A stretch of DNA of 64,000 nt from Glandiceps talaboti (Eukaryota; Hemichordata; Enteropneusta; Spengelidae), in contig NC_135555.1 of NCBI RefSeq assembly GCF_964340395.1, positions 20,285,947 to 20,349,946 of the forward strand, in the 5' to 3' direction. Positions 23,310 through 33,550 of this stretch are shown in pieces. The translations under genes were made by a program, and so were the position numbers. Position 1 is the first letter of the stretch. Each line of letters opens with the position of its first letter. The notes beneath the pieces are model-generated. The model was not told the DNA's origin. It did not search any database and was given only the letters and a program-made list of their open reading frames with translations.

Positions 23310-23751
23310 TCATTCAGTTTAAATCTGGTAATGTTTTGTCTTTCTGCTGCTCCAACTGCAACCCCTGTGCAGTCACTGGCTCATTTTCTGTTCCAATATC
23401 AGGGACAACTAACTTACGAACTGGCCTGTTTTCTGCAGCTACCTGCGCTCTAGTTTGAACGGCTTGTATCACAGTTTCTGGACTAGCCTCCCTCTTTGTT
23501 TCACCACTGACCTTACAATCAGCAACCTCACCACTAGGAGCAATACTCACTTCTCCATCCCCTTGGCTTAGCTTGCTCACTTCATGGCAATGCCAGGCAG
23601 GATCAGGATCATCAGGTTGTCTAACTCCACTAAAGTTTCCTACGATTAGATCATATAATGGGGTTTCCATACACAACAGAACTGTGGCATACTTATTTTT
23701 ATCACCATTCTTATCATGCATTTCTTCGACAGGTTGCAATTTGGTAGGCAA
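23310..23751 (-). pseudogene. pol: Pol remnant: protease C-terminus and linker
   Basis: The 145-codon minus-strand frame begins near the end of an aspartic-protease domain (LLCMETPLYDLIVGNFSGVR then PDDPDPAWH) and continues into a charged, low-conservation linker (AVQTRAQVAAENR). This ends against the inserted element at 23,309. In Gmr1-like elements the protease is followed by such a linker and then integrase, which matches the order here. The protease active-site motif (DTG or DSG) would lie upstream, but I could not find it; beyond 23,751 stops appear and homology is lost. No gag is recognisable. The position and orientation agree with the rest of the element. Confidence 0.75.
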
Positions 23752-24520
23752 TTTGGTGAAAGAGTTTACTCCTAATTACTATACATTAGGCATGTATGGG
23801 GTAATTTTTGACACCTTGCCATTTTGTTTAATTTTACCAAGAAATGTGTGATTTCGGGTGGTGTACTTATGTTAAAAATGACTCAACTCAAATACAGTCA
23901 CTGTAATACACACAACAAGTTGTATATACACCGCTTGAAATCACACCCTTCTTGGTGTTTTCATCCGTAATACAATAGAAGTGATAAAACCATATTTTAA
24001 GTGCACCGCCTGAAATCACTCCTTTTATTCGCACTATAGTAGAAATTCTAAGTAACTCTAAAAACACTGGCATGCCTTTCTAAATCGTGAGCCATGGTGC
24101 TACCGTAGGTATTTGTTCGGGAGCGTTTGTCCGGGGGGGGGGCATTTGTCCTACGTGGGCGATTTGTTCGGGGGTGTTTTTCAGGGGGCGTTTGTTCTGT
24201 TACCCATTGACATATGAAAGCGAACGTCACTTTTCGAAATTCCCCGATTATGTGAAATCGAACGGCACTTTTCGAAATGCTCCGATTATTTGATACTGTA
24301 TGCGATACTTAAATTATGTATCAAACGTATGGTTTGTGTATTTGACATTTCTAGGAGTAATTACTATAGTCTACTTTCTTGTAACCTTTCAAACGATAAA
24401 AAAACAAAACATTTGAAAGAACAGTAAGTATGATGAATTCCTTATCATCTGGAATTGTACAGGAAATGTTAAGCACTTTTGGGTCTTCTACAAATGTCGA
24501 TTGACAAACAATTTGTACCG
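23752..24520. other. Unassigned DNA with short direct repeats and G-rich tracts
   Basis: An imperfect duplication starts CCGCTTGAAATCAC (23,931) and CCGCCTGAAATCAC (24,006). A second pair of ~31 bp lies at 24,221 and 24,259 (CGAACGTCACTTTTCGAAAT-like, period 38). Between them are repeated GTTTGTCCGGGG/ATTTGTTCGGGG words. No gene was recognised. Confidence 0.6.
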
Positions 24521-24562
24521 TAAAATAAAATAAAATAAAATAAAATAAAATAAAATAAAATA
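24521..24562. repeat. (TAAAA)n pentanucleotide repeat
   Basis: About eight TAAAA units. The same pentamer occurs inside the dispersed inverted-repeat family in this window, but no other part of that family is seen here. Confidence 0.93.
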
Positions 24563-25930
24563 ACTTTTACAAAGGAACAGCTTATAGAGAGTTTGGATTT
24601 GAAAAGTCATACTTTATACAGCATTAATACGACAATGGCAACCTGCATGTGATTGGTTAAATCATATTTTGCTTTAGGTATAAAAAGCACCAACTTAGAT
24701 ATCATATGCTACATATGATTCCCATTGATTTTCCATACATACAATCATATAATATGTCGAAACCATGAATCTATAACGTTAACTTTATAAAACGTGTAAC
24801 GCTTTAATTTATTCACAGCCACGAATTTTTTTAATGCAGAGCTGAAAAGCTCCCAGTGCTTAGATTTGGTGTAGAGTTGCTATATTAAGAAGCCAATGAC
24901 AAGTCTCTGAGCTAGCCTTTTCATACCTTCACCAGGTTAAATGACAATACTGCAATAACAAACCTAGGCCATCATAGTTCCATGAGGAACTTTAGTATAG
25001 GAATATGATTATTGTTAGTACCCCATGGCATCCGTAAGTATTACGTAACGGCACCATGTGGAGATCATAATGGCTCATTAGGTGTTGCTTAAGATAAAAG
25101 AATAGTTATATCTATTCTGTTTCATTGATCTGATATTAATGGGTATACTGGTAGTTAAGAGTTGAGTACTGCTTCACCATGCTTTCAGATTATATAATAT
25201 CTCCAGCCCTGAGTTTGTATTCCACCAGTTTACCAAAGTATCTTCTGTTAATAATTATAGTACTAGGGGATAGTTGAACATTCATTACTAGTATTCTCAA
25301 CAGCTGTTTCACACTGAAGTGTATAGCATTTTGTACTCATGAATATTTCATGTTCAACCATTGAATAATGTCTGTTTTACTATCTCCAATTATGCAATAC
25401 CCATTGCAAAGATACCCTATAAATGCATAAGATCAACTTGATGTTTTTTTCCGCAAATACTTGTAGGTGGTGTAAAATCATGCAATTACTCTCCAGAACC
25501 CATGGCTTATGAAAATGACGTCATTTCCTGGAGTGGCATTCCCCTTTAATGCTTTCTCATTTCTAGTAGATGCATGCTTTCTCACGCTTTACCTCATCCC
25601 GCCGTTTATCTTGAATCACAACATGGACACCAATGGAAACAAGTCTTCGACTTTGTGGGTTATCCAAGTAATTCAACAATTTGTACTAGTTTTTAATTTG
25701 TATATCTGTTCTGTTCTGTTGATTTTGTTTATTTACTGAAATAAACTAACCCAATCTCTTACTATTTTTAAAACGGGCATAGTTTTTGAGTTTCTAGTCC
25801 ATCCATATGTATTAAATGCAATAATATCCCCTCCCCTTACAAAATATAAAAAGCAATCATTCTGGACAGTACTTACAAAAGAAATATTGACTGTATCAGC
25901 AAAATAAAAAAATGTTTTCATGATGGGTGT
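24563..25930. other. Non-coding DNA, nothing recognised
   Basis: AT-rich sequence with an isolated CRE (TGACGTCA at 25,516-25,523). The 76-codon frame around it (25,509-25,739) is hydrophobic but matches nothing I know. Confidence 0.4.
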
Positions 25931-26302
25931 TAGGCGTAAAAACATTGTGTGGTTCCGATTACATTCAATTTTACAATAGGTGGGGTAGGTAGATTATTTT
26001 ATTTTATTTTATTTTTTTCATATGTGAGTGTATAGTTCAGGTGGTTATGTTTTCTGTTGTTTTCCATGTGGTCTCTGTCTTATTGGTTTCTTCTCATCAC
26101 ATGTACAGCCATTACAGATTAGAAGAACAGTTTTGTATTGTCTTTTTAAGTTGACATTAGTTTCGGCATCCACTATTTTTTGCGAGACTTCACAGTTTTC
26201 GCGATTTTCTTTCTCGAATACGTAAAAAAGGGTTAGGGTCGGCGTGAAAAACTAGGTGGGGTCGGGTAACCGGAACCAAACAACTTTTTTTATTAGGCCT
26301 TA
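25931..26302 (+). mobile_element. Dispersed TIR element, type A, copy 1
   Basis: The element is about 370 bp. The left end reads AGGCGTAAAAACATTGTGTG then GTTCCGATTAC. The reverse complement of the right end reads AGGCCTAATAAAAAAAGTTG then TTTGGTTCCGGTTAC, an imperfect ~30-bp terminal inverted repeat. Inside are GGTGGGGTAGGTAG, a TTTTA tract and GCGATTTTCTTTCTCGAATACG. It matches 59,435-59,795 in the opposite orientation along its whole length. No transposase is encoded, so it is MITE-like. Confidence 0.8.
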
Positions 26303-27850
26303 GCAAATTAGACTAAATGCGCAAGACACACTATAAAACACTAAAAGCGAAAACATGCTACCAGGTATAGGAAACGCTGAAGGCAAAAACGTTTACATGC
26401 ACGATATATAAACTTATGAAAACTGGTATCCTTGTACTGGCCAATGAAATTTGAAAGGCCGGTGTGATGTCACCAGTAGATTACATTTAAGTAAGGAATA
26501 CATATCAATTATGTGCAATCTACGAACACACATATTATTCAGAATTTGAACGAAATTTCCCTGTCTCTTGAAAAGAGAATTTTGTTGCTATAACAAAGAT
26601 TTGACATATCAGAAAAACCGCTAAACACATATTACATTTCGAAGGGTTGCTTACCAGTGGGAGTTCGGCTATCTCCGGTTACAAGGAGTGAAAGCATCAC
26701 CGCTGGCAATCATTCTTAGTAACCTGCTGCGAACGGGAGGTAACATTATATACATGTACATTCGTGTTACTGTTGTAGGTTTGTCATAGAATAAACTGTT
26801 GAACATTGTCTGTATTGTATGTCATCACCTTCATGGCCCTCAATCTCCTTGCTTGATCTCTGATTGCGTAGTTACTTGAACTACCAGGTGTCACGGGCGT
26901 CATGAGGCAAAAGAAATCTCAGAGGGTCATAACGTTAGCAGATGATTATCAGATTCATGGCCGATTAAAGGCCATGTGAGAATAACATGTGACGAAATGC
27001 AACCCCTGCTCTCCAGCCATCTTAATAGTTGCACCATTGACCCAAATTTCAATCTAGCACATGTTGTCAGTAGAGAGATCACGTAATCATGTAAACTCCG
27101 CCTCAGTGCTAATATAATTTCAGTTGATGGGGAATGTTCTCACTTCCAGGGAACGGCGTACTCTTTAATATCTTTTGATCAGAAAATACGGTATGTATTG
27201 TCAAGTCTTTTGAATCAATGTCACAACAGTGAGGATAAATGTCATTGGCTGTTGTGGTGTTCGAGATATGAGTCAAAAAGTCCAAAATCGCAAAATGTGT
27301 ATAGAGGTAAGATTGCTTAGATACATTTATATCGTTCTTCAGTATTTTGCACATCGACATAATATCTAAGTAACTGTAACCAAACAGGTATAGGACACAA
27401 ATGGCAAAGAAGAAAGACATTTGATTCATTTGAAGAGAGTGTAACTTTTAAGATTAGATGCAAAGAAAGTTTAAATTTTGAGATAAAATTGACAGATCTT
27501 GGACGATTTGTTTGGTCATTGTGAACCGAAACCTTTTTATGTAAGTGTAGGAGTGCCTTCGACCATCCCAGAAATTGATTATTAGAAGGGGGAAATTTAA
27601 ACATGCTGAGTTGTTAGCGTATGTAATACATTAGAGAAGGTGGGTGGAAAATCCCGGGCAGTTTTGTCAATCACATTGAATAGCGATAAACAATTACTAT
27701 TCTTTCACAGTACAGTAAAAACAGACCTCTAACGAGAACATTACACCACAGTCTGTGATTACACAATGGACTTGATGATTGTAATGGCTTCAGTTGTTTG
27801 TTTTCTAACTGATAATCATCCGCTTGACTACTTCTACATCCCCCACTGTC
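26303..27850. other. Non-coding DNA, two unrecognised minus-strand ORFs
   Basis: Overlapping minus-strand frames (27,109-27,429, 106 residues; 27,317-27,604, 95 residues) are Leu/Phe/Ser rich with no domain I can identify and no convincing splice signals. Confidence 0.35.
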
Positions 27851-28008
27851 CATGGTACCATAATGATTTCACCGAGACATAATTTTCTTTTTGCAATAGA
27901 AGTTGTCTGAGTATGTGTAGCAAAATGTCATGGTACCATAATGATTTCACCGAGACATAACTGTTTCTTTTTGCAATAGAAGTTGTCTGAGTATGTGTAG
28001 CAAAATAT
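27851..28008. repeat. Tandem duplication of a ~78-bp unit
   Basis: CATGGTACCATAATGATTTC begins at 27,851 and again at 27,929. Both copies run to GTGTAGCAAAAT with few differences. One is a 2-bp length change (ATAATTTTC versus ATAACTGTTTC). No coding function is apparent. Confidence 0.95.
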
Positions 28009-28559
28009 CATGTTACATGTCTTGAGTGAAACACCAAACCAACATCATTTCAACTGTAAAAATATTACCATGTGGAAGCTTGCTGTCAGTCTATTTGAAA
28101 TAATAAAAAGAAATTAGGGGTCCGCCGTCTGGATTTCTAGAAACCGATAATCTTCTATTTTTCCATATAGTTAACGTTTGTGTTCCGGGCGGCCATGTTG
28201 GATTCTAAAAAGGCTCTATTTGAACAATTTGACGAACCCTGATATTCTCTTGATTTTAACGGAGAATGGATTGGAATTTTTTCAATAATATAATATAATT
28301 CTGTTGCAATTTGCACAAGAATGCATTGGAAATTGGCTTTCCCTGTGCACTCATAAACAAAGTCGAATAAAATTGAAAACTAAAGATTGGATAGAAAACA
28401 ACAATTGAATAACACATTGGAGGAAAATGCAAGTAAAATGTAAAAGCAAGATATAGATGTAACACATCAAACGATTTCGAACAAACATGACACTAAAAAT
28501 ATACAAATGCAGAGACAAATAACATGAACTAAAACAAATGTTAAACGATCCTAGGACTG

Positions 28560-28860
28560 GTTTTAAAATGCGAATCCACAGATGGATAAAAGCTTGTCCT
28601 AAAACGTTCTGATTTCGTGTTTATATTCCTATACCTCTTACCCGAGAGTAACAGTTCAAAAACTGTGTGTGCCAGATGACTGGAATCCTTCATGAACCTT
28701 TGCGAACGGATCTGGAATGATAGATTTATTGTATGGATGGTAATTCTGTACCGATGATTCTCTGTGATGTCCGAACGACTCTCTCAAGTGCCTTCGACTC
28801 ATCATTAGTGATGTTTTTAAACCGGCATACTTGAAAATACTCTCTATTAACGGCTGATAC
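28560..28860 (-). pseudogene. LINE (CR1/L2-like) C-terminal fragment, part of split minus element
   Basis: On the minus strand, shifted frames read KNITNDESKALERVVRTSQR, IIGTELPSIQ, then a region ending in SGKRYRN-like and YPS-like residues. This is the C-terminal tail of many CR1/L2-type reverse transcriptase ORFs. Several frameshifts are present. The palm and thumb of the same protein lie 1.6 kb away at 30,480-30,890 on the same strand, separated by a plus-strand LINE. I read both pieces as one element split by the later insertion. The clade assignment is from memory of conserved tail motifs. Confidence 0.65.
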
Positions 28861-29903
28861 TATTTTCAATAATACACAGTCTATGCTGTCTCATTACCCT
28901 GATGCTCTAGTTTTTATATTGGGGGATTTTAACAGCTGCAGACTAAATGACGTTTTACCTTCTTGTTCATCTAGTCCCCGCCTATCGCCACCTATTGAAG
29001 ATAATTAAACCAACCAAAATCCAGGTTCGCCAATATTAATGGACACATGATTCTATCCATCAATTACAAGGCTGCTTCGCCAGTACAGACTGGGGGGTTT
29101 TCATTCCCGAGTCTGTGGAGTTGAATGAACATATCTCTGTCATAACTGACTTTATAAATTTCTGTACGGATTTCAATGAAAACTGTTGTAATTTATCCTA
29201 ATTCCAAACCTTGGACTACATCTGATATCAAAACCATTCTCAAACAGAAAGTCAGCTTTCTGCTCCAGAGACAGACAAGCAATTAATAGTACAAATAAGG
29301 CATTGCAAACAGAAATTAGACAGGCTAAACTTAAATTTAGAGAGAAATTGGAACGCGAGTTTAGCGATATGAATACTAAGAAGGCTTTCCAATATCTGAA
29401 AAAGATGTCTGGTAAGATAGACAGGCATACTGCACCATCCCCTTCCGACTCCTCGTCCCTGTGAGAGGCTACTGGCCTCTTGTCCGTCACCCTGTTCTGG
29501 TGACTTAACAATCACTGTCAATGATGTTGCAGTGCAGCTCAAACGCATGAGGACGAGCAAAGCCCCCAGGTCCCGACGGTATTACCAGCCGTCTGCTCCG
29601 TGCTTGTGCGGATGAGCTCAGCCCTGTATTACAGCCTTTGTTTCAGCAGTCCATTGACACAGGCATTATTCCCACCCTATGGAAAACATCAACCGTCGTG
29701 CCTATCCCTAAAATTCCATCCCCCAACAGAGTTAAATCACTATAGACCGGTAGCCCTCACCTCCCTTATTATGAAATGTCTAGAAAGATTCTTGAGATTC
29801 TTCTAACCTTCTCCCTCATGTTCCGTCAAAACTCGATTCAAATCAGTTTGTTTATCAACACAGGAAAGGTACAGATGATGCGATTGCCTGTCTTCTCCAG
29901 AAA

Positions 29904-30308
29904 GTGCTAGAACATCTTCGCCGGTTGCGCTCTTTCAACATAGATGCTAAACTGCTTCTGCTGCTCTATCGTAGCATTAATGAACCTCTTTTAAATTATT
30001 GTAACATCTGTTATTTCCCTCTGCTATCTGTTGTCAATCGAAACAAACTTCTTTCACTGCTGAAAATTGTGAAAATTTCTTTCACTGCTGCTAAAATTGT
30101 GGGCCTTCCTACTCCTGCTCTCTCCGATCTTACTGATCGTGCAATACTGCGCAAGGCACGTGTGATTGCTGCTGACGACAAACATCCACTTTATGCATAT
30201 TTGACGTTCTCCCATCTGGCCGAAGATACCACTGTCTTAAAATGCTCCAAAGTTCGTTACAGCAAGAGTTTTGTCCCGTCAGCCGCCAGAATGTTAAATC
30301 AATGCTAA
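29904..30308 (+). pseudogene. LINE RT thumb and C-terminal domain, 134-codon frame
   Basis: This is the best-preserved part of the plus-strand LINE. The frame starts at an internal Met created by the deletion and reads LRRLRSFNIDAKLLLLLYRS, NEPLLNYCNICYF, KIVGLPTPALSDLTDRAIL, DDKHPLYAYLTFSHL, KSFVPSAARMLNQC and stop. These blocks are the post-palm region of CR1/L2-type ORF2 proteins, which follow the polymerase domain and help bind the RNA 3' end. Without the catalytic palm the product could not polymerise. The 3' microsatellite and AAT tail follow directly. Confidence 0.75.
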
Positions 30309-30329
30309 GTTATATTTGTGTACTAACTA

Positions 30330-30401
30330 TTTGTATTTGTATTTGTATTTGTATTTGTATTTGTATTTTGTATTTGTATTTGTATTTGTATTTGTATTTG
30401 T
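30330..30401. repeat. (TATTTG)n hexanucleotide array in LINE 3' region
   Basis: About 12 TATTTG units, one with a deletion, between the LINE stop codon and its AAT-rich tail. Confidence 0.95.
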
Positions 30402-30479
30402 GTAGTTGTGTCGTTTGGACTTTTGTGAGTTGTATACTACATATCCTCGAGGACCAATAAATTAAATAATAATAATAAC

Positions 30480-30890
30480 AATGAGGTAAAAATTATGACT
30501 AAAATACTACAACTCATCCAAATTTCTTTAAACGTCTCAGAAAATAAAGACACTGTTGTGCTATCTTTACAAGGTGTTCGGTTTTTTTTGCCAAGGCAGG
30601 CGAGGTGAAAGTTGAACACCCAGGAATTTGAAAATACTGACTATTTCAGCTTTCTATCATGAATATCGATCGAGATATGAGTCATACCAACCTTTCGACA
30701 ATTGACGATAACTTCTTTGGTGTTGTTTACATTGAGTTCAAGATTGTTCGAACTGCACCAACTGATTAGATTTACACAATGTTTATTCCTATATGTACGC
30801 TCGTCGTTGTCAGTGGTTAAACCTATCATTGCAGTATCATCACCTTTGGACAAAGTAACAGCACATGTTTGAATACTTTATTTCCAAGAT
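30480..30890 (-). pseudogene. LINE (CR1/L2-like) RT palm-thumb fragment, part of split minus element
   Basis: On the minus strand, frame 30,853-30,641 encodes KGDDTAMIGLTTDNDERTYR, NLISWCSSNNLELNVNNTKE and VIVNCRK: the catalytic A-D-D-T box, with the residue pair just before it altered, and the following RT block. A shifted frame continues with FKFLGV-like sequence and then WMSCSILV. The fragment stops at about 30,480, where the tail of the plus-strand LINE begins, and its C-terminal continuation is at 28,560-28,860. The upstream part of the protein is missing beyond 30,890, as expected for 5' truncation. Confidence 0.75.
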
Positions 30891-32070
30891 GAATTTTACG
30901 TTCACGTCATAGTTGTCACATTATGTGGCATTTATAAATAAAGGAATTGTGCTGAAACGTTAATTACTTTCTGAGAGTAAGGCTGGCGTTCTCCTGTATA
31001 GCTACAGAAGTGAGAAAAAGAGTACGTGTTCAGTCTGCTGGCGGGTGGTTGATTTGTACGAATTACTAGGTGAGAGGGCAGTTTAACTTAATGTTACGTA
31101 TGGTACAGAAAAAATAAGTTTTGGATTTCTCCTCTTCATGATTTCATAAGGGTCAATGTCTACATTAAATGTTTGCGTTTGAAAGACATTCGAACCCACG
31201 CTTCAGCTATAATTGTATGACCCAGGTTCTTGGAACATTGTATTATAGTGTTGTTAATTTATATTAAATTATGTAAGCTTTACCTTTGTGCATATAGTAA
31301 AGACAAAAGTATTTCACTTCATGTGTGAGAGGGAGATTTTCATGATGACCGCTTGACCTTTTGCCTTCCCAATATGTTGCGACTTTTAGTTAGGTGATTT
31401 CATGTCTTCAGAAAAACTATTTAATTTGTGTTGTAATCCGAAGCATCCAGACTTTTGATGTACGCCAAATGAAAGATTAGATGTTTATTAATATATCAGT
31501 CAAGTTCGGAAAGCTTTCATACAGATTTTACTATTTTTTAAGACATTGAAACATCTGTGATTGAACTGTCGTAGTCGCCTGTATTTAGCATTGCGTCATA
31601 GATGTATTTCTAGTTTTGATGAGCTCATAACTTTGTATTGTAGTATTTTATAGTAAAATTGTTATCTTCTTGACGTTTCGCCTTCCCACCATGTTGTAGA
31701 CAGTGATGAATAATTAAACCAGCACTGTGTCGATCACAATTCAAATGACCAGTCTCGTGTTGTTGTGTGAGAGCCCATGCGTGTGCAATGATTAATACGT
31801 GGCGCAAACTGTTCGAATGATTGAGGACACAAAACGTTTCTGCCCCCCCCCCCCCCATTGCATTTTAAAAGGTAACTCTGTTGATAGTTTCCATCATGGC
31901 TTCCATGGTCATGAAACTCAGAAACTTCAACTTAATTAGATGGCCGCTGCTCATTAACTTTATGGGTCAATGTGATAATACATGTGCCGCACAGGGCACT
32001 CAGGCTTAGTTAGTTATGTTTACGAAAACAAAATAAACTAAATAATTTTATAAAATAAACCAGCAAACAG

Positions 32071-32129
<59 letters not shown>

Positions 32130-33535
32130 ATACAGACAAGCATCAACAAGAGAGTAATTACAAATCATTATCAACTACAAGAATTAATTACTCATAATAT
32201 TTCCCTATATGCGAAATGGTCACAATTGTACATACATACATCGCAGGGGATATGATGGATGCATTCAAACTGAGTGCCCGGGCGTTATAGGTTATACTAA
32301 GTCTATATTACTTTTACCTCCACCCAAAGCAAATTTACTTCTTGAACATTTGTATTTTGGTTGATGGCAGTTTTCAATACATGCATGTAATGTTGATGAC
32401 GAATGAGTTGACATAGTTGAATTTCCGAGAAACTATATGGGTGTCCTTCTAAGGATTCACAAAGCTTTAAATAGTTCAGAATATACTATCCAGGTGTGTA
32501 ATTGTAAGATTTCTGTGAAAATCAAACTTGTATCATGTCAATACATGAGTCACTCTTGTAAAAACATGTACTAGATAGAATTGTTAAATAACGGAGAGAA
32601 AATAATGTTTTTGGGTGAAGCTATTTTCTTTTCATATTTTAACGTCAAGCAAAACAATAAATAATTGCCAGTATACCTGTTATATATTTTGTCCTAAGTT
32701 GTCACAATATGACTTAAATAGACAACGTTTGCTCTAGAAAATGTCCCAGCAGATTTCCCCTTAACAGAAACCAGATGATGCACAAACAGAAGGCCTCTTG
32801 TAAAGTTATGAATATTGTTGACTGTTTCGATAAACAGTTTTCTTCAAGTGACGTACGATACTATGATAATACATGACTGCAAAGACTAGGTTGACAGCTT
32901 AACTAGAAGATAAAAGTCAGTATTAATGTCAAACGTCACGTGGTGAAGTTCCAAGTTGACATTGGTAACATGGATGTATATATATTTGATTTGAGTCTGT
33001 ATTTACTAAACTTCAAGAGTTACGAAGCAAACTGTGAATGGCTATCGTTTTTGAAAATCATAACGTGTGTGATGAGTTTGTTGAAATTTGCTAATGCATG
33101 ACAGGGATATGGTATTCCATATGTATTAAATTTGGGCAAGAATGAGTTCAAGGTAAAAGTTCAAGTTAACAAACGTGAGTACTTATTTTACCATAGCATA
33201 CATCACGGACATACCTGGTGTTTACATTTAAGTATAGACGGACGCATGCAGGTTGAAATCCATTCTCATGCAAATACCGACATTGTTGGGTGGGCAAGTG
33301 AATAAACATTCAAAAATGTATGTAAATATGCCTAGATAAAAGATCACACTCATAACAAGTTAACTGATGGTGTTTATTGCAAAGCTAAATTCTGGGATGC
33401 AGATAAACATTTAAGAAATGATCCTGCATGCCTAACAACATGATCACGTCAATAGCAACACCCAAATGATGGTTTACATGGCAATGATAACAACAGAGCC
33501 AGTTAGGCAAGTAGACAAATATTTAAATGACATAA
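30891..33535. other. Non-coding DNA, poly-C and (AAAT)n tracts
   Basis: No gene was recognised. A C-run lies at 31,843-31,856 and an (AAAT)n microsatellite at 32,071-32,131. The DNA from there to the LINE start is plain AT-rich sequence. Confidence 0.5.
32071..32131. repeat. (AAAT)n microsatellite
   Basis: About 15 near-perfect AAAT units. Confidence 0.97.
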
Positions 33536-33550
33536 AGTCACCATGAGGCT

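Larger units (their letters stand above)
15205..23751 (-). mobile_element. pol: Gmr1-like Ty3/gypsy retrotransposon, decayed and interrupted
   Basis: One minus-strand pol is recognisable in the order protease end/linker (23,751-23,310), integrase zinc-binding and DDE core (22,210-21,460), GPY/F-type C-terminal region (about 21,459-20,940), reverse transcriptase (20,937-20,200 and 16,024-15,760) and RNase H (15,740-15,205). Integrase lies before reverse transcriptase, opposite to ordinary Ty3/gypsy elements. This is the hallmark of the Gmr1-like group described from Atlantic cod and other deuterostomes. Frameshifts, stops and two large interruptions (22,215-23,309; about 16,025-20,199) make it non-functional. 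No gag and no LTR pair were found, so the true ends are unknown. Because the same frames resume across each interruption, I read it as one element rather than several. Confidence 0.85.
28860..30480 (+). mobile_element. LINE (CR1/L2-like), internally deleted, inserted in an older LINE
   Basis: Broken plus-strand frames carry the endonuclease end (HYPDALVFILGDFNS, about 28,890-28,950), a linker (TDWGVF, then RQAINSTNKALQTEIRQAKL), the RT start motif SKAPGPDGI in shifted frame (about 29,555-29,585), ELSPVLQPLFQQSIDTGI, NHYRPVALTSLIMKCLERF and TDDAIACLL. The sequence then jumps to the thumb (LRRLRSFNIDAKLLLLLYRS, 29,904-30,308), so the palm with the Y-A-D-D box is deleted. After the stop at 30,306 come a TATTTG array and a tail ending TAAATAATAATAATAA, typical of a LINE 3' end. 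Confidence 0.8.

Noticed and set aside
29173-29560. Overlapping minus-strand ORFs of about 100 codons
   Set aside because: Shadows of the plus-strand LINE sequence.
28860-30890. Twin-priming inversion of a single LINE as explanation for opposite strands
   Set aside because: The minus-strand pieces flank the plus element on both sides and include the same protein's palm and tail, which fits nesting better; the inverted part of twin-primed copies lies at the 5' side only.
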